Below, one piece after another: positions 10,581 to 17,960 of a stretch of 19,589 bases of DNA (positions are counted from its first letter, which is position 1; every line of letters begins with the position of its first letter). Under the pieces are notes generated by a model that searched no databases, was not told the DNA's origin, and was given only the letters and a program-made list of their open reading frames with translations. Made by a program: the position numbers and the translations under genes. This DNA comes from Actinomycetales bacterium. GTDB taxonomy: Bacteria; Actinomycetota; Actinomycetes; S36-B12. Location of the stretch: NCBI GenBank assembly GCA_017849335.1, contig JAFIHP010000236.1, forward strand, positions 1 to 19,589. The letters run 5' to 3'.

Positions 10581-10586
10581 TACCCT
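10581..10586 (+). promoter_or_regulatory. possible -10 box of the 6-phosphogluconate dehydrogenase gene
   Basis: TACCCT about 40 bases before GTG 10626, which would give a leader of roughly 33 bases carrying the Shine-Dalgarno sequence. It lies over the pgi Shine-Dalgarno region on the other strand. Confidence 0.3.
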
Positions 10587-10589
10587 TCC
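10583..10589 (-). promoter_or_regulatory. Shine-Dalgarno of pgi
   Basis: GGAAGGG on the minus strand, 7 bases before ATG 10575. No TANNNT box sits at leaderless spacing here, so pgi is probably translated from a leadered transcript. Confidence 0.45.
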
Positions 10590-10613
10590 ACTACCACCCC
10601 GCCACCGCCCACC

Positions 10614-10620
10614 GAGGAGA
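10614..10620 (+). promoter_or_regulatory. Shine-Dalgarno of the 6-phosphogluconate dehydrogenase gene
   Basis: GAGGAGA followed by CCCAC and GTG 10626. It is the strongest ribosome binding site in the window and fixes the GTG start. Confidence 0.65.
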
Positions 10621-10625
10621 CCCAC

Positions 10626-11669
10626 GTGTCCGACACCACCCGCCCCGACCGCGTGACCCTCGGCATGGTCGGCCTCGGCCGCATGGGCGCCAACCTCGTT
10701 CGGCGCGCGATGGCGGACGGGCATTCGTGCGTCGTGTACGACCCCCAGGCGCAGGCCGTCGCGGACCTGGCCGCCGAGGGCGCGACCGGGACGTCCTCCC
10801 TCGCCGACCTCGTGGCCGCACTCCCGGCGCCGCGGGCCGTGTGGGTCATGGTCCCGGCCGGTCACATCACCGACGCGGTCGTCACCGAGCTGATCGGCCT
10901 GCTGGAGCCCGGCGACTGCCTCATCGACGGGGGCAACTCGTACTACCGCGACGACATCCGACGTGGACAGGCCGCTGCCGCCAAGGGGCTGGACTACCTG
11001 GACGTCGGGACCTCCGGCGGCGTGTGGGGCCGCGAGCGCGGCTACTGCCTCATGATCGGCGGGGCGGACGCCTCCGTCGACCGGCTGACGCCCCTGTGGG
11101 ACACGATCGCCCCGGGCGTCGACGCGGCCGAGCGCACCCCGGGCCGCGACGGGGACCCGAGCCCGGCCGAGCGCGGGTGGCTGCACTGCGGCCCCAGCGG
11201 CGCCGGGCATTTCGTGAAGATGGTGCACAACGGGATCGAGTACGGGCTGATGGCCGCCTACGCGGAGGGGCTCAACGTTCTCAAGCACGCGAACGCCGGT
11301 ACGGTCCAGCGCGACGCGGACGCGGAGACGGCGCCGCTGAGCGACCCGGAGTTCTACCAGTACGACCTGGACATCCCCGAGATCGCCGAGGTGTGGCGAC
11401 GCGGCAGCGTCGTCGGGTCCTGGCTGCTCGACCTGACCGCCCTCGCCCTGTACCGGTCGCCGTCGCTCGACGAGTTCGGCGGTCGGGTCTCGGACTCCGG
11501 CGAGGGTCGCTGGACCGCGATGGCCGCCATCGAGGAGGGCGTGCCGACCCCGGTCCTCTCCGCCGCCCTCTTCGAGCGGTTCGAGTCCCAGGGCAACGCC
11601 CTCTTCGCCGACAAGCTGCTCAGCGCGATGCGCAAGGAGTTCGGCGGCCACGACGAGAAGAAGGGCTGA
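10626..11669 (+). CDS. gnd: 6-phosphogluconate dehydrogenase, decarboxylating, short form
   Basis: Oxidatively decarboxylates 6-phosphogluconate to ribulose-5-phosphate, with NAD(P)H formed, in the oxidative pentose phosphate pathway. At 347 residues it belongs to the short (YqeC/GntZ-like) class, not the ~470-residue E. coli type. Visible features: nucleotide-binding GMVGLGRMGANL (13-24), substrate-binding LIDGGNSYYRDD, GTSGGVWGRERGYCLMIGG, and the catalytic region HCGPSGAGHFVKMVHNGIEYG with the active lysine and glutamate. Beta 2 ends in VVYDP (D39), not the NRS of NADP-specific enzymes, so NAD may be preferred (inference). Divergent from pgi; converges on mshC with 8 bases between stops. 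Confidence 0.93.
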   Translation: MSDTTRPDRVTLGMVGLGRMGANLVRRAMADGHSCVVYDPQAQAVADLAAEGATGTSSLADLVAALPAPRAVWVMVPAGHITDAVVTELIGLLEPGDCLIDGGNSYYRDDIRRGQAAAAKGLDYLDVGTSGGVWGRERGYCLMIGGADASVDRLTPLWDTIAPGVDAAERTPGRDGDPSPAERGWLHCGPSGAGHFVKMVHNGIEYGLMAAYAEGLNVLKHANAGTVQRDADAETAPLSDPEFYQYDLDIPEIAEVWRRGSVVGSWLLDLTALALYRSPSLDEFGGRVSDSGEGRWTAMAAIEEGVPTPVLSAALFERFESQGNALFADKLLSAMRKEFGGHDEKKG

Positions 11670-11677
11670 CCGGGCTC

Positions 11678-12904
11678 CTACAGCCGGACACCCAGGAGCG
11701 CGTCGACCAGGTCGCGCACCAGGGCGGGCGACGCGGGATCGTCGCCCTGGCCGCTCGCCGCTGCGCGCGCCCAGGCGTCGACCGCGTCGAGAGCCTCGGG
11801 CGTGCGCAGGTCGCCGGCCATCGCTTCGCGGACCTTCCCGAGCACCGTCGAGCCGTCCGGGCCGGCCGCCGCCGAGACCCCGGCCCGCCACAGCGCCAGC
11901 CGCTCGATCGCTCCGGCCAGGCCCTGGTCGGTCCACGCCCAGTCCGAGCGGTAGTGGTGCGCCAGGAGCGCGAGCCGGATCGCCATCGGGTCCGTGCCGT
12001 CGTGGCGCAGCGCCGAGACGAAGACCAGGTTCCCGCGCGACTTGGACATCTTGTGGCCCTGCCACGAGACCATCGCCGAGTGCACGTAGTGCCGGGCGAA
12101 GGGGTGCTCGGCGCGCAGGACCTGTGCCTCGGCCGCGCTCATCTCGTGATGCGGGAACACCAGGTCGCTGCCGCCGCCCTGCACGTCGATCGCCATGCCG
12201 ACGTGGTCCAGCGCGATGGCCGCGCACTCGATGTGCCAGCCGGGCCGCCCATGACCCAGGGCCGTGTCCCACGAGGGCTCGTCCGGCCGGGCCGCCTGCC
12301 ACACGAGGCAGTCGAGCGGGTCCTCCTTGCCGGGCCGGTCGGGGTCGCCGCCCCGCTCGGCGAATATCTCGCGCATCGTCGCGTCGGACAGCCGGGACAC
12401 CCGGCCGAACGAGTCGTCGCTGCGGACCCGGAAGTACAGGTCGTCGTCGACGGCGTACACGGCACCGCGCTCCTGCAGCGTCTGGACGTGGGCGGCCACG
12501 GACGGGATCGACTCGACGGCGCCGATGTAGTCACGGGGCGGCAGAACGTTGAGGGCGGCCATGTCCTCGCGGAACAGGGCGGTCTCACGCTCGGCGATCT
12601 CCTGCCAGTCCTGGCCGGTCTGCACCGCCCGCTCCAGCAGGGGGTCGTCGATGTCGGTGACGTTCTGCACGTAGTGCACGTCGTGCCCCGCGTCGCGCCA
12701 CGCCCGGTTCACGAGGTCGAACGTCACGTAGGTGAACGCATGGCCCATGTGGGTCGCGTCGTAGGGCGTGATCCCGCACACGTACATGCGCGCGACCGGG
12801 CCCGGCGCGGTCGGCAGCACGGCCTGCTGCGCCGTGTCGAACAGGCGCAGGGGCGCCCCGGCTCCCGGCAGCGCAGGGACAGGGGCGGCGGTCCAGGACT
12901 TCAC
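11678..12904 (-). CDS. mshC: cysteine:1D-myo-inosityl-glucosaminide ligase (mycothiol biosynthesis)
   Basis: Ligates cysteine to GlcN-Ins using ATP, the third enzymatic step of mycothiol synthesis. It is a cysteinyl-tRNA synthetase paralogue without the C-terminal anticodon-binding domain; 408 residues is the normal MshC length. The zinc/cysteine site is visible: C43 in YVCGITPYDATHMGHA, C227 in WHIECAAIA and H252 in FPHHEMS, the spacing known from M. smegmatis MshC. The ATP signature KMSKS is at 285-289. The MshC-specific CGITPYD distinguishes it from CysS, which has CGPTVYD. GTG 12904 has TAGGCT 6 bases upstream, so it probably has its own leaderless promoter as well as read-through from the trio 23 bases upstream. 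Confidence 0.95.
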   Translation of the reverse strand: MKSWTAAPVPALPGAGAPLRLFDTAQQAVLPTAPGPVARMYVCGITPYDATHMGHAFTYVTFDLVNRAWRDAGHDVHYVQNVTDIDDPLLERAVQTGQDWQEIAERETALFREDMAALNVLPPRDYIGAVESIPSVAAHVQTLQERGAVYAVDDDLYFRVRSDDSFGRVSRLSDATMREIFAERGGDPDRPGKEDPLDCLVWQAARPDEPSWDTALGHGRPGWHIECAAIALDHVGMAIDVQGGGSDLVFPHHEMSAAEAQVLRAEHPFARHYVHSAMVSWQGHKMSKSRGNLVFVSALRHDGTDPMAIRLALLAHHYRSDWAWTDQGLAGAIERLALWRAGVSAAAGPDGSTVLGKVREAMAGDLRTPEALDAVDAWARAAASGQGDDPASPALVRDLVDALLGVRL

Positions 12905-12910
12905 CAGCGC

Positions 12911-12916
12911 AGCCTA
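12911..12916 (-). promoter_or_regulatory. -10 box of mshC, leaderless type
   Basis: TAGGCT on the minus strand, 6 bases before GTG 12904, in the 23-base gap after the kinase-like gene. Confidence 0.6.
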
Positions 12917-12927
12917 GGACCGGGCCC

Positions 12928-13725
12928 TCAGAACACCGGCCACGGGACCGCCGGCCAGCGCCCGCCGGGGATCGGGAACGTGCCGTCGCGCAGCAGCTCC
13001 CGCACCCGGTCGCGCAGCGCCTCCCGCTCGTCGTCGGCCAGCCAACGGTCGACGGGGTCGTAGTGGTCGCCGAGGAGCTCGTGCAGCCCCGACACGTCCG
13101 CCAGAAGGTCGTCGGGGACCGCGCTCCCAGCCCAGCCCCACAGCACGGTGCGCAGCTTGTCCTCGGACGCGAAGGCCACACCGTGGTCGATGGCCCAGTA
13201 GGCGCCGGTCCCGTCGGCGAGGACGTGCCCGCCCTTGCGATCGGCGTTGTTGACGACGGCGTCGAAGACGGCGATCCGCTGGAGGGCACGGTCATCCGCG
13301 TGCACGAGGACCACCGGGTGCCCGGCGCCGTCCTCGGCCTCCAGCACGACCCGCCAGCCCGCCGGGACCGCCCGAGGACGCACGACGTCGACCGGCCGGG
13401 CTCCCTCGTCCTCCTCGATCCACAGCTGGCACATGCCCGCGCCCGCCGGCCCGTCCTCCCTCCAGGCGGTGGGCGGCACGAGGTGCCAGCCGATCGCGTC
13501 GGACAGGGCGTACGCGGCGAGCTCCCGGCGTGACAGCGTCGATTCCGGGAAGTCCCACAGCGGCCGCTCGCCGGACACCGGCTTGTAGACGCAGCGCACC
13601 GGACCGGCGGCGGTCTCGACGAGGCAGCGCAGCGTCGCGTTCGCGGCCCCGTGCAGCCGGCCTTCGACCTCGAGCCGACCGTGGGCGAGGTCCCGCAGGA
13701 TCGGACCGGTCCCGGCAGCGCGCAC
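12928..13725 (-). CDS. SCO1664-family PI3/4-kinase-like protein (TIGR03843-like)
   Basis: A 265-residue protein of an actinobacterial family with remote similarity to phosphatidylinositol 3-/4-kinases. Kinase-like residues can be placed. K48 (RCVYKP) follows a small N-lobe turn HGAANAT, and E68 lies in SRRELAAY. The catalytic-loop equivalent is NNADRKGGH (159-167, D162), and the metal-binding DFG equivalent is AIDHG (178-182, D180). A C-terminal helical region ends in RWPAVPWPVF. No substrate is known; a small-molecule kinase is as plausible as a lipid or protein kinase. GTG 13725 is chosen because its G is the last base of the DUF3090 stop (TAGTG). It lies between DUF3090 and mshC and is the third gene of a conserved trio. 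Confidence 0.85.
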   Translation of the reverse strand: MRAAGTGPILRDLAHGRLEVEGRLHGAANATLRCLVETAAGPVRCVYKPVSGERPLWDFPESTLSRRELAAYALSDAIGWHLVPPTAWREDGPAGAGMCQLWIEEDEGARPVDVVRPRAVPAGWRVVLEAEDGAGHPVVLVHADDRALQRIAVFDAVVNNADRKGGHVLADGTGAYWAIDHGVAFASEDKLRTVLWGWAGSAVPDDLLADVSGLHELLGDHYDPVDRWLADDEREALRDRVRELLRDGTFPIPGGRWPAVPWPVF

Positions 13726-14282
13726 TAGCCCCGCCGGCGGTAGCCGTTGGCGCGCGGGCAGATGTGCCCACTGGGATCCAGCGGGCCGTTGCAGAACGGG
13801 CACTCGGGCCGGCCGGCCGCCACCACCCGCTCCGCGCGCGCGGCGAACGCGCGGGCGTACGCCGGCGTGAGCCAGACCCGGAGGGTGTCCGGACCGACCG
13901 GGTCGTCGTCGCCGATCTCGGGTACCTGGGCGTCCTCCTCGGCCACGGCGTGGGCCTCCACGACGATCCGAGCACTCGCCTCGTCCCAGCCCAGCGCCAT
14001 CGCGCCGACCCGGAACTCCTCGACCAGCGGCAGGTCCAGCGGCGCCGAGTCGGCCAGGTCGGCGGGGGCGCTCGTCGGAACGGTGGCGCCGGTCGACGCG
14101 ACCTGCTCGAGCAGATCACCGATCCGCTCGGCCAGCGCCGAGGCCTGGGCCTTCTCCAGCGCCACGCTCGTCACCTCGACCCCCTGGCGCGCCTGGAGGT
14201 AGAAGGTCCGCTCGCCCGGGAGGCCCACCGTGCCCACCACGAATCGGTCCGGGCGGTCGTAGTCGAAGACAGTCCGGCTCAT
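13725..14282 (-). CDS. DUF3090 family protein (TIGR03847-like) with C-terminal zinc knuckle
   Basis: A 185-residue actinobacterial protein of unknown function. The N-terminal part (FDYDRPDRFVVGTVGLPGERTFYLQA) is the family's hallmark, predicted as beta strands. A helical segment with LEKAQASALAERIGDLLE follows, then an acidic middle. Near the C-terminus C161, C164, H173 and C175 (CPFC, GHIC) form a likely zinc-binding knuckle, followed by PRANGYRRRG. ATG 14282 overlaps the phosphomutase TGA (ATGA) and the stop overlaps the kinase-like GTG (TAGTG), so it is physically locked between its two partners. It could be an adaptor or regulatory subunit; that is inference from context only. Confidence 0.9.
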   Translation of the reverse strand: MSRTVFDYDRPDRFVVGTVGLPGERTFYLQARQGVEVTSVALEKAQASALAERIGDLLEQVASTGATVPTSAPADLADSAPLDLPLVEEFRVGAMALGWDEASARIVVEAHAVAEEDAQVPEIGDDDPVGPDTLRVWLTPAYARAFAARAERVVAAGRPECPFCNGPLDPSGHICPRANGYRRRG

Positions 14283-14968
14283 GCGCCCGCTCTCCCGCCG
14301 ACGACGGCGTCGCTGGTACGCCGCCTCGACTTCTTCTTGGGCGACGGGGCGAGCCGGGAGAGGTCGCCGCCGACGTCGTTCGTCCGCTCGACGAACGGCC
14401 GCATCGACGTGTACTGCACGACGCTGACCGAGCACGGGTCGACGTGCAGCCGCTGGAACTGGTCCAGGTGCATCCCGAGCGCGTCCGCCAGGACGGACTT
14501 GATGATGTCGCCGTGGCTGACCACCGCGTAGATCGCGTCCGGCCCGAGCCGGTCGTTCCACTCGCGGATCGCGGACACGGCGCGGTGCTGCATCTGCGGC
14601 ATCGACTCCCCGTCGGCTCCGGGGAAGACGACCGAGCTCGGGTGCGCCTGGACGACCCGCCACAGCGGGTCCTTCGCGAGCTCCTTGAGCGGCCGGCCGG
14701 TCCAGTCCCCGTAGCGGCACTCCCCCACGCGCTCGTCGAGATGGACGGGCACGTCGCGGTCGCCCAGCATCAGCCGCGTGGTCTGGACCGTCCGGTCCAG
14801 CGGGGAGGTGACGACGGCCGTCAGGGGCAGGGCCGCGAGCCGCTCCCGCAGGGCCCGCGCCTGGCCGATGCCCGTCTCGTCGAGCTCCACGCCGGGCGTC
14901 CAGCCGGCGAGCATGCCGGAAGCGTTGGCGGACGTCCGCCCATGGCGGACCAGCACGACCGTCGGCAC
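14279..14968 (-). CDS. histidine-phosphatase-superfamily phosphomutase/phosphatase (MSMEG_4193 family, TIGR03848-like)
   Basis: A 229-residue phosphoglycerate-mutase-like protein. The catalytic phosphohistidine is H9 in VLVRHGRTSAN; R59 (SPLDRT), E83 (GECRYGDWTG) and H152 (VVSHGDIIK) complete the usual pocket. The family is annotated as a probable phosphomutase because it travels with the PI-kinase-like protein; I recall phosphatase activity reported for the mycobacterial homologue Rv2135c. The C-terminus carries a basic stretch (SPKKKSRRR). GTG 14968 is supported by TACGCT 7 bases upstream and by the immediate start of the family's first strand. It is first gene of an operon with DUF3090 and the kinase-like gene, and divergent from corA. 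Confidence 0.9.
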   Translation of the reverse strand: MPTVVLVRHGRTSANASGMLAGWTPGVELDETGIGQARALRERLAALPLTAVVTSPLDRTVQTTRLMLGDRDVPVHLDERVGECRYGDWTGRPLKELAKDPLWRVVQAHPSSVVFPGADGESMPQMQHRAVSAIREWNDRLGPDAIYAVVSHGDIIKSVLADALGMHLDQFQRLHVDPCSVSVVQYTSMRPFVERTNDVGGDLSRLAPSPKKKSRRRTSDAVVGGRAGA

Positions 14969-14975
14969 GCCTGCC

Positions 14976-14981
14976 AGCGTA
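14976..14981 (-). promoter_or_regulatory. -10 box of the trio operon, leaderless type
   Basis: TACGCT on the minus strand, 7 bases before GTG 14968. Confidence 0.55.
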
Positions 14982-15001
14982 GATCGTGCCTTCGGGTGCA
15001 G

Positions 15002-15007
15002 CACACT
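15002..15007 (+). promoter_or_regulatory. weak -10 candidate for corA
   Basis: CACACT, 6 bases before ATG 15014. It keeps the A at position 2 and T at position 6 of TANNNT but lacks the first T; it is the only candidate at leaderless spacing. Confidence 0.25.
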
Positions 15008-15013
15008 GTGCCC

Positions 15014-16036
15014 ATGATCCGCGGCATGGGCCTGTTCGGACCCGACGGCGTGAGCGATGTCGACGACGTGCGCAGCTGGCAGCAGCCCGGTGACGGCCAC
15101 CCCGAGCCGAAGCTGCGCGACCTCTTCGCCCGCTGCTCGGCGAGTCCGGACGACTTCGTCTGGCTGGGGCTGTTCGAGCCGACCCGGGACGAGCTGGAGA
15201 TGGTGGCCCGGGTCTTCGGCCTGTCTCGGCTGCACGTCGAGGACTGCGCCAACGACCAGCAGCGCGCGAAGTTCGAGCTCGACGAGGACGGCTACGGACT
15301 GGCCGTGCTCAAGACGCTCGACTACGTCGACGCGACGTCGGACGTCCACACGGGCCAGCTCTCGGTGTTCGTCGGCCCGCAGTACGTGGTGACCGTGCGC
15401 TTCGGCCAGATCGGCGACCTGCGGACGATCCAGCGTCGGGTCGCCGCAGACGACCGGCTCCGACACCACGGGCCCCGTGCGGTGCTGTACGCGATCCTCG
15501 ACAGCGCCGTCGACACGTACGTCCGCGTGTCCGACTCCGTCAGCGACGACGTCTCCGACCTGGAGGCGGAGGTCTTCGCCACCCAGCCGGAGGCGTCGAC
15601 GACGAACGCGATCTACCGGCTCAAGCGGGAGAACGTCGAGATCCGCCGCGCGGTCGCCCCCCTCGTCGGCTGGGCCCACCAGGCGACGGACGAGCGGGTG
15701 TCCTGGGTCGCTGAGACGCTCGCCCCGGACTTCCGCGACATCGGCGACCACGTCCTGCGCACGATGGACACCGTCGAGTCGACGGACAACCTCCTCATGG
15801 CGATGCTGATGGCGTCCACGTCGCTGCAGGACCTCCAGCAGAACCGCGACATGCGCAAGATCTCGGCCTGGGTCGCGATCGCGGCGGTGCCCACGGCCAT
15901 CGCGGCGATCTACGGGATGAACTTCGACGACATGCCCGAGCTGCACTGGAAGTTCGGATACGCCGCGGTGCTCGCGTTCATGGCGGGCGGGTGCTTCTTC
16001 CTCTACCGGCTGTTCAAGCGCTCCGGCTGGCTCTAG
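15014..16036 (+). CDS. corA: CorA-family magnesium/divalent cation channel
   Basis: Homopentameric inner-membrane Mg2+ (or Co2+/other divalent) channel of 340 residues. A large cytoplasmic N-terminal domain (VFVGPQYVVTVRFG and long helices including the willow-helix region) is followed by two C-terminal membrane spans. Span 1 (about 281-300) ends in the diagnostic YGMNF (GMN 301-303); span 2 is about 314-332 and ends with the basic RLFKRSGWL tail. It is the family's standard layout. ATG 15014 is used; a second in-frame ATG at 15026 is possible. It is divergent from the trio and converges on uppP, sharing the CTAG that forms both stop codons. Confidence 0.93.
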   Translation: MIRGMGLFGPDGVSDVDDVRSWQQPGDGHPEPKLRDLFARCSASPDDFVWLGLFEPTRDELEMVARVFGLSRLHVEDCANDQQRAKFELDEDGYGLAVLKTLDYVDATSDVHTGQLSVFVGPQYVVTVRFGQIGDLRTIQRRVAADDRLRHHGPRAVLYAILDSAVDTYVRVSDSVSDDVSDLEAEVFATQPEASTTNAIYRLKRENVEIRRAVAPLVGWAHQATDERVSWVAETLAPDFRDIGDHVLRTMDTVESTDNLLMAMLMASTSLQDLQQNRDMRKISAWVAIAAVPTAIAAIYGMNFDDMPELHWKFGYAAVLAFMAGGCFFLYRLFKRSGWL

Positions 16037-16851
16037 GACTGCAGGACACCGAGGGCCAGCAGCAGCAGGACGAGCAACCCGAGTGCGAGCCGGTATATGA
16101 CGAAGGGCAGGAACGTCTTCGTCGTCAGCCAGCGCATCAGCCAGGCGATGACGGCCAGGCCCACTCCGAACGCGACGATCGTCGCCAGCAGGGTCGGCCC
16201 CCAGGCGACCGTGGCGTCGTCGCCGATCTTGCGCGCCTCGTAGAGGCCGGAGCCGATGACGGCGGGCACGGCGAGGAGGAACGCGTACCGGGTCGCCGCC
16301 CGCCGGGTGTAGCCGAGCGCGAGGCCCGCGGAGATCGATGCGCCGGACCGGGAGACGCCGGGGATCAGCGCGAGCGACTGCGCGAAGCCGTAGATGATGC
16401 CGTCGCGGACGGTCATCTCGGTCTCGTCCTTGCGCCGCGACCCGAGCGCGTCCGCGACGCCCAGCACGATGCCGAACACGATGAGCATCGCCGCCGTCAG
16501 GTAGAGGTTCCGCGCGATCGTCTCGATCTGGTCGGAGAACAGGTAGCCGAGCACCACGATCGGGACCGTGCCGACGATGACGAGCCACCCCAGCCGCGCG
16601 GACGGGTCCGATCGGGCCTCCTTGTCCCGGATCGACCGCCACCACGCGCGGATGATCTCGACGATCTCCGTGCGGAAGTAGATGATCACCGCGATCTCGG
16701 TGCCGATCTGGGTCACGGCCGTGAACGCCGCTCCCGGGTCCCCCCAGCCGAACAACTGGGACACGATCAGGACGTGGGCGTTCGACGAGATCGGGAGGAA
16801 CTCCGTGAGGCCCTGGACGATGCCGAGGACGATGGCTTCGAACCAGCTCAC
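16033..16851 (-). CDS. uppP: undecaprenyl-diphosphate phosphatase
   Basis: Integral-membrane enzyme that dephosphorylates undecaprenyl pyrophosphate to regenerate the lipid carrier for peptidoglycan and other wall polymers. It is the BacA/UppP type, 272 residues, with several hydrophobic spans. Both catalytic motifs are visible: QGLTEFLPISSNAH at 13-26 (E17; the usual third serine is Asn here) and PGVSRSGASISAGL in the middle. GTG 16851 shares its G with the TAG of the upstream LLM gene, so it is probably translationally coupled; I see no convincing Shine-Dalgarno. The stop overlaps that of corA. Mycobacteria also keep uppP beside the phosphomutase (Rv2135c-Rv2136c); here corA is inserted between. 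Confidence 0.95.
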   Translation of the reverse strand: MSWFEAIVLGIVQGLTEFLPISSNAHVLIVSQLFGWGDPGAAFTAVTQIGTEIAVIIYFRTEIVEIIRAWWRSIRDKEARSDPSARLGWLVIVGTVPIVVLGYLFSDQIETIARNLYLTAAMLIVFGIVLGVADALGSRRKDETEMTVRDGIIYGFAQSLALIPGVSRSGASISAGLALGYTRRAATRYAFLLAVPAVIGSGLYEARKIGDDATVAWGPTLLATIVAFGVGLAVIAWLMRWLTTKTFLPFVIYRLALGLLVLLLLALGVLQS

Positions 16852-17900
16852 TACGACGCCAGGCCGGAGGAGTCGAGCAGCTCGGCCATGGTCCGGATCG
16901 TCGCGAGCCGCTCCTCCAGGCTCGCGGCGTAGGTCGCGACGGAGAGCGTCGTGACGCCGGCGTCGGCGTACGCGTGCAGGCGCTCGCGGATGCGGTCCGG
17001 CGGGCCGATCAGGCTCGTCGCGTCGATGAACTCCTGCGGGACGGCCGCCATGGCCGACTGGTGCTCGCGGGCCAGGTACAGGCGCTGAACCTCGTCCGCG
17101 GCCTCGCCGTAGCCCATCCGGTGGGCGAGCTGGTTGTAGAAGTTCTTGTCCTTGCTGCCCATGCCGCCGACGTAGAGCGCGGTGTGGAACCGCAGCGGGT
17201 CGGCACAGGCGGCCAGGTCGTCGCCGATGACGACCGGCACCGTGGGCACGACGTCGAACCCGGTGAGGTCCTTCCCCACGGACTCGCGCCCGGCCCGCAG
17301 CGGGGCCATCAGGTCGCCGGCGTGCTCGGGCGAGAAGAAGATCGCCAGCCAGCCGTCGGCGATCTCCCCGGTGAGCTCGAGGTTCTTCGGCCCGATCGCG
17401 GCGAGGTAGACCGGGATCTGCTCGCGGACCGGGTGCACGGTCAGGCTCAGGGCCTTGCCGGGCCCGTCCGGCAGCGGCAGCGTGAAGAAGTAGCCGTCGT
17501 CGGCGACCTTCTTGCGGGACAGGGCCAGTCGCACGATGTCGACGTACTCACGGGTGCGGGCCAGCGGCCGGTCGAACCGGACCCCGTGCCACCCCTCGGA
17601 GACCTGGGGGCCGGAGACGCCGAGGCCGAGCCGGAACCGCCCGCCCGACAGGGTGTCGAGGGTCGCGGCGGTCATCGCCGTCATGGCGGGGGTCCGTGCC
17701 GGGATCTGGAAGACGGCCGAGCCGACGTCGATGTTCTCCGTCTGGGCGGCGATCCAGGTCAGGACGGTGGCGGCGTCGGACCCGTAGGCCTCCGCCGCCC
17801 ACACGACCGAGTAGCCGAGGTGGCCGGCCTCGCGGGCGAGCACCAGGTTGTCGGCGCCGTTTCCGGCGCCCCAGTATCCGAGATTCAGTCCCAGTCGCAC
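16851..17900 (-). CDS. LLM-class F420-dependent oxidoreductase (Rv3520c/TIGR03559-like)
   Basis: A 349-residue luciferase-like protein. Characteristic stretches are LGLNLGYWGAGNGADNLVLAREA at the start, YSVVWAAEAYGSDA, AVFQIPARTPAMTAMTAATLD, GRFRLGLGVSGPQVSEGWHG, and PVYLAAIGPKNLELTGEIADGWL (the flavin-phosphate region of the fold). A C-terminal helix, LIGPPDRIRERLHAYADAGVTTL, follows. The SGPQVSEGWHG pattern is typical of the group named after Rv3520c, predicted to use coenzyme F420. The substrate is unknown. GTG 17900 is set by TACGCT 6 bases upstream. It is the first gene of an operon with uppP (1-base stop/start overlap), a pairing seen elsewhere in actinobacteria, and is divergent from the aldo/keto reductase gene. 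Confidence 0.9.
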   Translation of the reverse strand: MRLGLNLGYWGAGNGADNLVLAREAGHLGYSVVWAAEAYGSDAATVLTWIAAQTENIDVGSAVFQIPARTPAMTAMTAATLDTLSGGRFRLGLGVSGPQVSEGWHGVRFDRPLARTREYVDIVRLALSRKKVADDGYFFTLPLPDGPGKALSLTVHPVREQIPVYLAAIGPKNLELTGEIADGWLAIFFSPEHAGDLMAPLRAGRESVGKDLTGFDVVPTVPVVIGDDLAACADPLRFHTALYVGGMGSKDKNFYNQLAHRMGYGEAADEVQRLYLAREHQSAMAAVPQEFIDATSLIGPPDRIRERLHAYADAGVTTLSVATYAASLEERLATIRTMAELLDSSGLAS

Positions 17901-17906
17901 CGCGCG

Positions 17907-17912
17907 AGCGTA
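17907..17912 (-). promoter_or_regulatory. -10 box of the second LLM gene and uppP, leaderless type
   Basis: TACGCT on the minus strand, 6 bases before GTG 17900. Confidence 0.6.
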
Positions 17913-17960
17913 CTGCGCGCGCCGCTCGTCGAGTCGTCCTGTTCTGCCGACGCCCTCGGG

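Noticed and set aside
11662..11695. Hairpin between gnd and mshC (CCGGGCT...AGCCGG)
   Set aside because: The arms pair only with a bulge and a short stem; too weak to call a terminator.
10574..13063. An 829-residue plus-strand frame over gnd and mshC
   Set aside because: It is the wrong frame of gnd and the antisense of mshC; no recognisable domain.
12928..13803. A longer start for the kinase-like gene at 13803
   Set aside because: The extra 26 residues lie within the DUF3090 coding region and read as out-of-frame sequence; the TAGTG junction explains the start at 13725.
13725..14720. A longer DUF3090 start, up to 14720
   Set aside because: The extension is the antisense-like frame of the phosphomutase gene. 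Family homology starts at the ATG at 14282, which forms an ATGA overlap.
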